Shown: positions 8,781 to 17,043 of the stretch, piece by piece | Layout: each line of letters opens with the position of its first letter | How positions within the stretch are numbered: position 1 is the stretch's first letter | Assembly (NCBI GenBank): GCA_947498985.1 | Contig: CANMMF010000008.1 | Coordinates: 186,001-250,000, forward strand | Origin: an uncultured Paracoccaceae bacterium | Lineage (GTDB): Bacteria > Pseudomonadota > Alphaproteobacteria > Rhodobacterales > Rhodobacteraceae | DNA: 64,000 bases | Direction: 5' to 3' | Notes under the pieces: model-generated | The model's database searches: none | The model's input: the letters and a program-made list of their open reading frames with translations, nothing else | What the model was told of the DNA's origin: nothing | Position numbers and translations under genes: made by a program

Positions 8781-9958
8781 TGCGTACCTCCCGGGTTCGG
8801 AATTGTGACGGTGAAGGTGCTGCCCTGCCCCGGCGCTGACGTGGCCGAGAGCGTCGCCCCCATGTTCCGGCAAAGCCGTTCGCAAATGGCCAGGCCAAGG
8901 CCCATACCGTAGTATTCGTCGCGATTGTGCAGACGGGCGAAGAGGCCGAAAATCTTCTCGAGATGCGCCGGTTCGATCCCGATGCCATTGTCGGAGACAG
9001 AGAGCGTCACCGCCTGCTCATCGGCATGGCCCGAGATCCCGATCCGTGGCGGCACGCCCTGGCGCTGGAACTTGAAGGCATTGTCGAGCAGGTTCTGGAA
9101 GAGCGCGTAAAGCTGCTTTTCCCCGACCGGCACGTCCGGCAGGTTGCCGATATCGACCACGGCGCCGGACTGTTCGATGGTGTCGCGATGTGCATCGAGC
9201 ACCTTGCGCAACACGTGCTTCGGATCGGTCAGGCTGCGGTCGGCTTCGGCGCCCACGAGGCGCGCATAGACCAGGACGCTTTCGATGATGTCGGACATCC
9301 GCGACATGGTCCGGCGGGCATAATCGACCATTTCGGACTGGGTGTCGTCGAGAGGCCCGTTTTCCGGCGCCGCAATCTCGGCAATCAACATACAGGCGGT
9401 GTTCACCGGCGCCTTGAGATCGTGCGAAATGCCGTAAGCCAGCGCCCGCAGCTCTGCATTTGCGGCCTCGAGGGCGGCATTTGCGCGTTCCAGAGCGCGT
9501 TGTCTTTCGACCGCCTGATGTTCGGCGCGCTTGAGTGCGGTCACGTCGTTATGGGCGCCCAGCATGCGCGTCGGTCTGCCGGTCTCATCGCGAATCGCGA
9601 TGCCGCGGCAGCGCACCCAGACGGTCGAGCCATCCTCGTGCCAGTAGCGGCAGATCTGGTCATAGGGGTGGTCAGGGTCGGCGCAGTGACGCTGAAAATT
9701 CGCCGTCGCGATTTCGAGATCTTCGGGGAAGATCCGGTCCTGCCATTCGGCGGGATCATGGCGCATGGTTGTGGGATCGACCCCGAAAGTCTCCCAGAAT
9801 TCGGGGCTCATCCATTCGTCTTCGGGCGCCTCGAGGTTCCAGTACCAGACCCCGTCGAGCGAGCCGCGCATGACGAACCCCCACAGAGTGCTGTCGCTCT
9901 GCATCTTCTGCTCGAGTTCCTGCTGCAGATAATGCGTCTGCAGGGCCGTTTCCGCCAT
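8777..9958 (-). CDS. Soluble PAS-domain sensor histidine kinase
   Basis: A 393-residue cytoplasmic kinase. A PAS_3-like sensor domain (about 25-145, SLDGVWYWNLEAPEDEW, then the PAC strand GAHNDVTALKRAE) leads through a coiled coil of repeated AALEAANAEL type into HisKA (LAYGISHDLKAPVNT, His near 180). HATPase_c follows (NLLDNAFKF, DNGIGI, GMGLGLAICERL). No membrane helix. It is coupled by ATGA overlap to the receiver protein downstream. The ligand of the PAS domain is unknown. Confidence 0.93.
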   Translation of the reverse strand: MAETALQTHYLQQELEQKMQSDSTLWGFVMRGSLDGVWYWNLEAPEDEWMSPEFWETFGVDPTTMRHDPAEWQDRIFPEDLEIATANFQRHCADPDHPYDQICRYWHEDGSTVWVRCRGIAIRDETGRPTRMLGAHNDVTALKRAEHQAVERQRALERANAALEAANAELRALAYGISHDLKAPVNTACMLIAEIAAPENGPLDDTQSEMVDYARRTMSRMSDIIESVLVYARLVGAEADRSLTDPKHVLRKVLDAHRDTIEQSGAVVDIGNLPDVPVGEKQLYALFQNLLDNAFKFQRQGVPPRIGISGHADEQAVTLSVSDNGIGIEPAHLEKIFGLFARLHNRDEYYGMGLGLAICERLCRNMGATLSATSAPGQGSTFTVTIPNPGGTQ

Positions 9959-10088
9959 CTCGTTAATCGTACCGCTCCCGAAGACAACCGCCGACTCATT
10001 TGCCGACGGCGCAGGTCTCCGTCATCTCACGGTGCCGTTAACAAACAGTTAGCACCCGAACCTCGCGCGCCAGATGACAGTTTGCGCG

Positions 10089-10649
10089 TCACATGTCCGA
10101 CAGGCTCCGCGACCCCCGCGCGCTGAGCACCTCGATGGCCTCGGCGATATGCGGGTCGGCAATCGCCTCGTCGCCGGATTTCACCCGGATCAGATGGGCT
10201 TCCATCAGCACATCGGCGTGGGTTGTGCCCGCCGGAGGCTCGAACCGGTATGAGGCCAGTTCGATCAGCAGGCCAAGCGGATCCTTGAAATAGATCGAGT
10301 TCATGAAGCCGCGATCCTTTTCGCCTGAATGCGAGATGCCGCGCGCCTCCAGCCGCGCCACAAGCTGCGAATACATCGCCTGGCTGACGGCAAACGCGAT
10401 GTGATGCACGCAGCCCACATCGGTCGGGGTGCGCGTGGCGTCAACCTTGCGGTTTTCGCTGGTGAAGATCGTGATCAGCCGCCCGTCGCCGGGATCGAAA
10501 TAGAGGTGCCCCTGATCGGGATCGTCGAGATTGGGTTGTTCGAAAACAAACGGCATGCCGAGCACGCCTTCCCAGAAGTCGATGGAGGTCTGACGGTCCG
10601 CCCCCATGAGAGTGATGTGGTGTACGCCTTGCGACTGAAGCTTTTGCAT
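10089..10649 (-). CDS. VOC-family dioxygenase/glyoxalase-like protein
   Basis: A 186-residue single-chain vicinal-oxygen-chelate protein, with the two beta-alpha-beta-beta-beta halves starting at VHHITLMGAD and VHHIAFAVS. Candidate metal ligands are the His in each of those segments and a Glu in GLLIELASYRF, the pattern of ring-cleaving extradiol enzymes and glyoxalases. The ATG is preceded by AAAGGACC. It lies just downstream, on the same strand, of the LysR-derived half of the chimeric gene at 10782, so it may have been a target or neighbour of that lost regulator. Substrate unknown. Confidence 0.82.
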   Translation of the reverse strand: MQKLQSQGVHHITLMGADRQTSIDFWEGVLGMPFVFEQPNLDDPDQGHLYFDPGDGRLITIFTSENRKVDATRTPTDVGCVHHIAFAVSQAMYSQLVARLEARGISHSGEKDRGFMNSIYFKDPLGLLIELASYRFEPPAGTTHADVLMEAHLIRVKSGDEAIADPHIAEAIEVLSARGSRSLSDM

Positions 10650-10781
10650 GTGTGGGTCCTTTGCGTGGTTACCCGGGCATCATCCCGTGCATTTCTCGTG
10701 CACGATACCCCCGTAAATTTGTAGAATGTGTGCGCATTTGCACAGAAAAGCACCCTGCCGACCGCACAACCCGAAACGGCC

Positions 10782-11873
10782 TCAGGTGTCCATCCGCGGG
10801 CCCTCCGGTGTCCCGTCACCACCCGGCATGGCGCGGCTGCGGTCGAGGGCCAGCGCGGCCTGGCGCGCGAATTTCAGCGCCGCGACGGGCAAGGTCCGGC
10901 CACGCAGGTGTCCCGGGAAGAGCTCTCCCCCCGCCACATCCTGTGCGGCAAGCGGCACAAAGGCCATGTCCGGGCGCGCGAGCGCGTTGAGCCCCACGGG
11001 GATCTGGAAACCGATGGAGTGCCCGTAGGCCGCGAAGTGACGCACCATGTCAAAGGAATCCGTCTCCAGCACCGGCTCCAGCGTCCGGCCCAGCCGCCGC
11101 GCGGCCAGATCGAGCAGGACGCGCACGCCATATTGCCGTGACGGCAGGACGAGGTTGTATTCCACACAGTCGCGCAGCCGCAAATCGGCGCGCATGGCCA
11201 GCGGATGCGCGCGCGAGAAGTCGCAAGCGACGCCAAACGCGCGGTTGAACTGCCGGGTCGAGATCGGGTCGACCCTGTTGCGACCGGGAAAGAGCCAGCC
11301 TGCGGGCCGGGCTTCACGGTAATAATCACGCAGGAGCTCCAACAGGCTTGGCGACAACATCACATGACGATCCTTGCGGCCCTTACCCTGGTCGACCCGG
11401 ATCAGCATCCGGTCGCTGTCGATATCGCCGACCTTGAGGTGCGTGACTTCACTCGCCCTCAACCCGCCGCCATGGGCCACGCTGAAGGCAGCTCGGTACC
11501 GCAAACCCGGCCCGGGTGCCGCTTCGAGGATACGCGCAACCTCCTCGGCGCTCAGCACAACGGGGATCTTCTTTGCCGCCCGCTGATAGCGCATATGCCG
11601 CTTCATCTCCGGGCGCGGGCATGTCGTCGCAAACAAGAAGCTCAGCACCGTCAGCCGGTTGTTGAAGGTCGGCGCGCCAACGCCCCGCTCCTTCATGTCA
11701 AGCTGGAACGCCCGCAACTCCTCGGGCGTCGCGCTGTCCGGCGAATGACCAAGATACCGCGTGAAGTCGCGCATCGCCCGCAGGTACATCGTCTGCGTCT
11801 TGGGCTGCAGCCCATTGATCCGCATGTCTTCGAGAAAACGCTGGCGCAGCGCAGGCGCATACTGGTCCGTCAT
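10782..11873 (-). pseudogene. Chimera: N-terminal tyrosine recombinase fused in frame to C-terminal LysR effector domain
   Basis: An open frame of 363 residues made of two unrelated pieces. Residues 1 to about 215 are a tyrosine recombinase of the type found with IS91-like elements: SAM-like N-terminal domain (LQPKTQTMYLRAMRDFTRYL), then the catalytic N-part with Arg in GGLRASEV and Lys in DQGKGRKDR. It stops at STRQFNRAF, before the expected HxxR box and tyrosine. Residues about 217-350 read as the back half of a LysR substrate-binding domain (AHPLAMRADLRLRDCVEY, LVLPSRQYGVR, LETDSFDMVRHF, PLAAQDVAGGELFP). The frame is intact and has an AGGAGG site, so protein may be made, but it should be dead as a recombinase and has no LysR HTH. 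The join lies near 11210-11230. Confidence 0.85.
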
Positions 11874-11951
11874 CGGAACCTCCTGTCATCAGATTGAGAA
11901 GGTCCCAATCGTCAGACAGGCGCGCCCATCTACAAAATCGCAGCGCCCAAT

Positions 11952-12095
11952 TCAGTGCGCATCACCCGCCACAAGCGCCAATACCGCGAGAGCGGTTTCG
12001 TCCTTGTCTAAGGTGTGGACATTGACCCGGATCACGCCGAAGGGCCGCAACCCGCGCTTTCGTGACAAACTCCGAACGTTCCCATAGCGTGGCAT
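11952..12095 (-). CDS. Possible 47-residue basic protein
   Basis: A short frame beginning ATG at 12095, antisense to the first codon of the DUF3883 gene, and ending TGA at 11952. The N-terminal half is very basic (RSLSRKRGLRPFGVIRV) and the C-terminal half acidic/hydrophobic, which looks protein-like. There is no clear ribosome site and no family I recognise. Listed only because it is the sole credible frame in this gap. Confidence 0.2.
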   Translation of the reverse strand: MPRYGNVRSLSRKRGLRPFGVIRVNVHTLDKDETALAVLALVAGDAH

Positions 12096-12933
12096 GATGT
12101 CGAGCCAAGCGTGGACAGATGCCGAAAACGACCTGATCGTCGGGGATTACTTCGCGATGCTGGCGAACGATCTGGCAGGCCATCTATACAACAAAGCCGA
12201 GCATCGACGGCAGCTTCTGCCGCACCTCAACAACCGATCGGACGGGTCGGTCGAGTTCAAACACCAGAACATCAGCGCCGTGATCAAGGGGCTCGGTGAG
12301 GTCTGGATCACCGGGTACAAACCGGCGTTCAACTTCCAGACCAGCCTGGTCGACGCCGTCGCACGCTGGTTGGCGATGAACCCGGACTGGGCGCATCGCA
12401 CCCTTTCTTCCCGGCCAATGGAAGGCATGGCCGAGGCGGCGCAACTCTGGGTCGGGCCTGCACCGACTCTGACCAACCAACCGCCGCCGGACGAGCTTGA
12501 GCAGATGCTCCACATCGCCAGAAAGTTCGACGTGGCCGCGCGGGATGAGCGCAACCGCGCCCTTGGCAAGGCCGGGGAAGAGCGCGTCTTGAAGCACGAG
12601 CGTGACGCTCTGACCGCCGTGGGGCGAGAGGATCTTGCGCAGCAAATCCGCTGGGTTTCGGAAGAAGACGGGGATGGCGCAGGCTACGATATTGCCAGTT
12701 TCGATGCAGACGGGCGGCAGCGCCTCATCGAGGTGAAGACCACAAACGGATGGGATCGCACGCCATTCCATATCTCGCGCAACGAGTTGGCCGTCGCAGA
12801 TGAACGGCGCGAGGAATGGTGCTTGTTTCGCCTTTGGAACTTCGCACGAACGCCCAAGGCTTTCGAGTTGCGCCCACCGCTTGATGCGCATGTGTCGCTG
12901 ACCGCGACCAGCTTTCAAGCACGCTTTCACTGA
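12094..12933 (+). CDS. DUF3883 (NOV C-terminal) nuclease-like protein
   Basis: A 279-residue protein. Residues about 8-90 are a conserved N-terminal module (IVGDYFAML, YNKAEHRRQLLPHL, GSVEFKHQNISAVI). Residues about 150-265 are a DUF3883 domain with the restriction-endonuclease-like pattern: Glu162 in LGKAGEERV, Asp199 in GAGYDIASF, then Glu213/Lys215 in LIEVKTT, and a FHISRNE box. The E-D-ExK arrangement implies a metal-dependent nuclease fold, though enzyme activity is not established for most members. Such genes are frequent in defence or mobile islands; here it sits between an integrase remnant and an integrase pseudogene. The ATGATG start lacks a strong ribosome site. Confidence 0.82.
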   Translation: MMSSQAWTDAENDLIVGDYFAMLANDLAGHLYNKAEHRRQLLPHLNNRSDGSVEFKHQNISAVIKGLGEVWITGYKPAFNFQTSLVDAVARWLAMNPDWAHRTLSSRPMEGMAEAAQLWVGPAPTLTNQPPPDELEQMLHIARKFDVAARDERNRALGKAGEERVLKHERDALTAVGREDLAQQIRWVSEEDGDGAGYDIASFDADGRQRLIEVKTTNGWDRTPFHISRNELAVADERREEWCLFRLWNFARTPKAFELRPPLDAHVSLTATSFQARFH

Positions 12934-13419
12934 ATTATGGTGATGGGACAAGGCCTGGAAACAGCGCATCAATGGAGCGCGAGATAAAAGGGGTGCCGCC
13001 TTCGGCACGCAACCGTTTGTTGTGACTGGCTTTATTCAGCCGCACCCTTTTACGTGATGCGGCAACGATACGGTTAAGGCCTTGGCTTCGCGCGAATAAT
13101 TCAGCGGCACATTCCCAATGGACGCTTTTTGCGGCGTCAGTTTCCACCCAAGATCAGATATTTAGGTGCCCTTAAGCGGCAGGGGTTCGAGAGTTGCCGT
13201 GCGATTTCTTCATCAATATCAAAAACCTAGGCACGTGTTGCCGCACCTCTTTTATGTTGCAGTCTATCAGATGGTCCGTGTTCGTCGCCGCCTCTGATCA
13301 TTCTGCGTGTCTCGATCTGAATCTGCCCCCCATCCGATTTACACGCCGCAGCTTGTCGCACCGCGATGATGGGTGTTGAGGCCTGCACAACGTGATCAAG
13401 CGCCCCCATACTGTTTAGT
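12934..13419. other. Gene-free interval inside the tRNA-Ser accessory patch
   Basis: About 485 bp, lower in GC than the chromosome around it. Short frames exist on both strands, the longest being a 70-codon minus-strand frame from a GTG at 13147, convergent with the DUF3883 gene. None has a convincing ribosome site or recognisable family. No repeat of the tRNA-Ser 3' end was found here. Confidence 0.5.
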
Positions 13420-13719
13420 ATGACGTCAACGCCTCGCATCCTTGGAAAATGCGCTCACCCGATCCAGTCGGTCGCGACCGCGCGGATCGAGGCTGCACTC
13501 TTGCAGGTCGCAGGTCTGGTCGCGGAAGACCCGGCCTTCGCGCCGATCTTCGAGCGTCTGGAGGTGGAGCTGGCCGCGGCCGTGAAGAAAGAGAAGCGGC
13601 TCTCGGAAGCACAACGCCGGGGGCGGGCACTGCTGGCTCAGAAGGCGATGCGCGTGACGAGTTTGGCGACATGCTCCAGCGATGCACCCTTGCCGTATCG
13701 TTCCCGGTCGAGCCGGTGA
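13420..13719 (+). CDS. Small charged helical protein, hypothetical
   Basis: A 99-codon frame starting ATG at 13420. The first 78 residues look genuine: helical and charged, with ARIEAALLQVAGLVAEDPAF and AAAVKKEKRLSEAQRRGRA. The last 20 residues (SSDAPLPYRSRSSR) lie antisense to the 3' end of the integrase pseudogene and look like run-on. I do not recognise the family. Its position beside a tRNA-linked integrase suggests an island accessory gene, possibly with its original 3' end displaced. Confidence 0.4.
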   Translation: MTSTPRILGKCAHPIQSVATARIEAALLQVAGLVAEDPAFAPIFERLEVELAAAVKKEKRLSEAQRRGRALLAQKAMRVTSLATCSSDAPLPYRSRSSR

Positions 13720-14924
13720 CCGAAGAGGTCGCGGCGGATGCGGTCATCGATCCCGGCGGCAAGCATCCGGTCCTCGAAGGAATGCCGAAGCGAATAGAAG
13801 GAATGGCGCGGGGTCTCGAGCAGGAATTTGGCGCGGAGGAACTTGTTCACGACCGCGCTCAGGGTGGCGCGGTTGCGGTAGCGGGGAAAGCCCTCGGGGT
13901 ACTGCTTGGGGGCTTCCAGCGAGACACCGGTCAGCGGGATCACACAACGGGCATCGTGGCTTTTTAGCTGTCGTCCCTCGGGCTCAATGGAGATGTGCGG
14001 CACCTCGCCATCGAGCCGGATCGTGTCCACCGTCGGCGCCGCTCCTTTCGATGGGCGGTATCAGGTGTTGATCATCCCCAGCAGTAAAGCGCGCGCTTGC
14101 CCATTCAAGCCGTCCAGCGCGCCTGGGGCGAGCAGCCGCGTCCTGATCCAAGCCTCGCTGAACGGCGGACGCGTCTGCTTCTCGCCTTCCTTGAAGGACA
14201 ACTCACCCAGCGGCAGCACCAGGCCCAGCCGCCTCATCGTGTTTACGGTCTTCAGCACGTCGCCGAGGTGAATGAGGTCCTTGTTGGCCGAGTTCGCCGT
14301 GACCTCGCCCGCCTCGATCCGGTCGAGCCAGTGCTGGCGGAAGTCCAGCATGTCGTCGCGGGTGATGTTGGCGATCTCCTTGTTTCCCACGACTGCGACG
14401 AAATTCTTCACCGCCTTCTTGCGCGGCGCTTCCCAGCGGCGCAGCTGGTCCTCGCTCTTGCCGAGGGTCTTCTCCTTGGCGTGGCCCCAGTAGAGCTCCA
14501 GCGCCTTGGTGAGCGTGATGCGCGGCTCGGGCACGTTGCCGAGAAGGGCGGCCGCTTCCACCGCATCGGGCTGGTTCGCCGGGGCGGTGATGGCCTCTAC
14601 GCGCTCCACAAGGTCCTCGACCGGCAGTCTGGCGATGGCCCCCGCATCGAGATACCGAAAGCCTCGCGCCCGGGCGAGGTCGCGGGCCGCTTCGTAGCGG
14701 GCGTCACCATCAGCACTGTTCCCGGCCAGCCGCGCCTCCCAGGCCTCGATCATCTGGGACCAGGCGCGATCCGCCTTGCTGCGGGAAATGGTCTCCGAGT
14801 CGGTGTGCAGACTGATCCAGACGGTTTCTCGAGGCTCGACGGATCGATACCGGCGCGGGACGCGGCGGCGAAGGTGGTAAAGACGGCCTCGTTTGGCAAG
14901 GCTCATGGCGGAGAAACTCCCCAT
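13638..14924 (-). pseudogene. Site-specific tyrosine integrase interrupted by a nonsense codon
   Basis: A phage/island-type integrase of about 428 codons, whole except for one in-frame TGA at 14061-14063 (codon 288). The upstream part ends in ...GMINT, and the same frame continues YRPSKGAAP, where relatives normally read NTGYRPSE; a single G-to-T change (GGA to TGA) explains it. The catalytic Arg of YRPS, the HxxR-type box (YSLRHSFEDR) and the Tyr (RERYGKG) all lie after the stop, so the truncated product cannot recombine DNA. The N-terminus (LAKRGRLYHLRRRVPRRY) is the usual one; ATG at 14906 is an alternative start. The gene starts 125 bp from the 3' end of tRNA-Ser, the classic island attachment geometry. 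Confidence 0.9.
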
Positions 14925-15048
14925 TTGTGCAGCAAATTGTGGTGCAAAGTGTGCAGCAAATCAAGCGGACTGGGAACCGCCATAAGCGCCAAAACGCCGA
15001 ATTTCGCCCTACTATCATGCGGTTACGAGATTGTGGTTCTGAGGAAAA

Positions 15049-15138
15049 TGGCGGAGACGAAGGGATTCGAACCCTCGAGACGGTTTCCCGCCTACTCCCT
15101 TAGCAGGGGAGCGCCTTCGACCACTCGGCCACGTCTCC
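15049..15138 (-). tRNA. tRNA-Ser(GCU)
   Basis: A 90-nt class II tRNA on the minus strand. The acceptor GGAGACG pairs with CGTCTCC, the discriminator is G, and CCA is encoded. The anticodon stem-loop is CTCCCCTGCTAAGGGAG with anticodon GCT, followed by a long variable arm as expected for tRNA-Ser, and the T-loop is GGGTTCGAATCCC. Its 3' end faces the integrase pseudogene, marking it as the probable attachment site of the adjacent accessory patch. Confidence 0.97.
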
Positions 15139-15473
15139 GCCGATCTGTCTATGCGCCAAGACCCGGACAAACAAGCATTTTTTCAGGAATCTCGGCGATG
15201 CCCGGAAATCATTGTTTTTAATTGGTTTTCGCAGGGATTTGCCGGCTTTGGATCGGGTTTCCCGCGCATTTGGCGGGCGCAGATCGTGACCGATCCGCCC
15301 GCGATTAGCGGGATGCAGACTGTCCTGCGCCGGTTTGCGCGGGCGGAGGTCTTGTGGCTGACTGGGGTGCCCGCCGACCGCCAAAGCGCCGACCAATGTC
15401 CCCTCCTTCCCCGTAGCGCGATCGGTTACCGGTGCCGCGCGCGCCGTCTGCGATCCGCTGCAACCGGCCCCGG
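15139..15473. other. Intergenic interval upstream of tRNA-Ser
   Basis: About 335 bp holding the tRNA-Ser promoter region (AT-rich just 5' of the tRNA, around 15175-15235) and the 3' flank of the response regulator gene. I see no gene, no tRNA duplicate and no clear terminator. Confidence 0.5.
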
Positions 15474-15839
15474 TCAGGTCTCCGTCAGCAGGTCCTGCAA
15501 GGCCGAGAGCAGTTTGTCTGACGACACCGGCTTCTTGATCAGCCGGTCCTTGCCTTTCAGAAAATCGATCTGGTCGCGGTCATAGGCGGTGATGAACACA
15601 AACGGGATGCCGCGGTCTTCGAGCAGTTCGGCGACCGATTGCGTGGTCTTGTTGGCGCCGAGATTGACATCGAGGAAGGCGACGTCGATGTCCTCCTGCT
15701 TTGCGCGCGTTTCGGCGTCGGCCAAATGGACCGAGGGGCCGACAACGGTAAAGCCGAGATCCTCCAGCGTGTCGGTCATCTCGAACGCGACGACCACCTC
15801 GTCCTCGACAATGAATATGCGCTTGCCTTGTCTGTCCAT
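15474..15839 (-). CDS. Single-domain response regulator partnered with HWE kinase
   Basis: A 121-residue receiver domain only: acidic pair in IFIVEDEVVVAFEM, phospho-acceptor Asp in VAFLDVNLG, Thr in FITAYD, Lys in IKKPVS. Starts 1 bp after the stop of the HWE kinase gene, so the pair is co-transcribed and probably coupled. Receivers of this subtype usually act as phosphate sinks or shuttles for HWE/HisKA_2 kinases in Alphaproteobacteria. Confidence 0.92.
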   Translation of the reverse strand: MDRQGKRIFIVEDEVVVAFEMTDTLEDLGFTVVGPSVHLADAETRAKQEDIDVAFLDVNLGANKTTQSVAELLEDRGIPFVFITAYDRDQIDFLKGKDRLIKKPVSSDKLLSALQDLLTET

Positions 15840-15840
15840 T

Positions 15841-16935
15841 TCAAGTCTCACCTGTCGTCTCGACGGGCATCCGGAGCGACCACTCGAACCCGCTGGCGGG
15901 ATAGGCGCTGTGCACGCTCCCGCCGGTTTCCATTTGCAGCGCGCGACCGATGATGAAAGAGCCGAAACCCTGCTCATCCGTTGCCACGGGCGTGGGCCCG
16001 CCATGCTCTGTCCACTGCATCTCGATCTCTGAACGCGTGGCCTCGCGCTCGAGTTTCCATGACAATTCGACCCACCCCTCGGGGGTCGAAAGCGCGCCGT
16101 ATTTCACCGCGTTTGTGGCCAGTTCGTAAAACGCCATGGAGAAGGCCAGCGCCTGTCTTGACGGCACTTCGACAACCGGGCCGGTGATGCGCACGCGATC
16201 GCCCGCGATGGGCTGCAGGATGTCGGCGGCAACCTCGCCGATGGGCGCGTGTTCCCAGGTGGTGCCGATGAGCTTGGCATGGGCGCGCGAATAGGCATCG
16301 AGCCGCCGGTCAATCGTCTCGCGCAGGCCGCGTTGCACACTCAGCTTGCGCAGCGACTGGCTGACGATGGATTTCACCACGGCAAAGGCGTTTTTCACGC
16401 GGTGGTTCAGCTCGCCGATCAGGATTTCCTGCGCGCTCTGAAGCTGGCGCTCGCGGTCGATATCGATGAGCGCCACGGTGGCGCCGATCAGCTGGCCGTC
16501 GGCGCCGCGCACCGGCTCTCCGATGATGCGCATCCAGAAGCGTGTGCCGTCGCCGCGTTCGTAATGCACATCGATCTCGGAGCGTTCCTCGCCATCCTTG
16601 ATCACCCGCGAGAGCGGATATTCCGCGCTTTCCACCCGCCGGCCATCGGCGTGATAGGCGATCCATTCGCGATAGGAATCGACATCGCTGGAATGCAGCA
16701 CCGGGTGGCGGACCATCTCCTCCACATGTGAGTTGCCGTGGATGATCCGCCCGTTGGCATCCGCCAGCACCACGCCCACCGGCACGGTTTCCAACACCGC
16801 CTCGAGATGCTTGACCCGATGCGCCGCCAGTTGCACCCGTTCGGCGGAGGCGGCCTGCTCTGCCGTGGCCGCCGACAAGGCGGCCTCCAGACGTCTGACT
16901 TCAAGCGCCAGATCTTGATTGCCGGTGTCGCTCAT
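15841..16935 (-). CDS. PAS-containing HWE-family sensor histidine kinase
   Basis: A 364-residue soluble kinase: short coiled coil (about 10-45), a PAS domain (LETVPVGVVLADANGRIIHGN, to about 170), then an HWE-type transmitter. That transmitter has the phospho-accepting His in IGELNHRVKNAFAVV, the N-box FYELATNAVKYGAL, and the diagnostic W-x-E segment QWTEHGGP. The usual glycine-rich ATP lid is reduced, as expected for this family. ATG at 16935 is chosen for its AGAGGA site; an upstream TTG in frame is less likely. Signal unknown. It is operonic with the receiver downstream. Confidence 0.92.
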   Translation of the reverse strand: MSDTGNQDLALEVRRLEAALSAATAEQAASAERVQLAAHRVKHLEAVLETVPVGVVLADANGRIIHGNSHVEEMVRHPVLHSSDVDSYREWIAYHADGRRVESAEYPLSRVIKDGEERSEIDVHYERGDGTRFWMRIIGEPVRGADGQLIGATVALIDIDRERQLQSAQEILIGELNHRVKNAFAVVKSIVSQSLRKLSVQRGLRETIDRRLDAYSRAHAKLIGTTWEHAPIGEVAADILQPIAGDRVRITGPVVEVPSRQALAFSMAFYELATNAVKYGALSTPEGWVELSWKLEREATRSEIEMQWTEHGGPTPVATDEQGFGSFIIGRALQMETGGSVHSAYPASGFEWSLRMPVETTGET

Positions 16936-17043
16936 GCTGTCCTCTGATTTACCCAAATGATGCTATAGGGCGATTTTCCGACCTGTCCCGAATATCACGG
17001 GTTTGGCAAGCGCCCGGCACGCGATTTTCATCCCAGACCTGCA

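Noticed and set aside
12935-13147. A 70-codon minus-strand frame convergent with the DUF3883 gene
   Set aside because: Starts only at GTG without a ribosome site, and I recognise no family; possible gene remnant but not supportable.
10782-15049. A duplicate of the tRNA-Ser 3' end as the far attachment site
   Set aside because: Looked for GGGTTCGAATCCCTTCG-like sequence through the patch; only a short GGTTCGAGAG-type chance match near 13180 was found.
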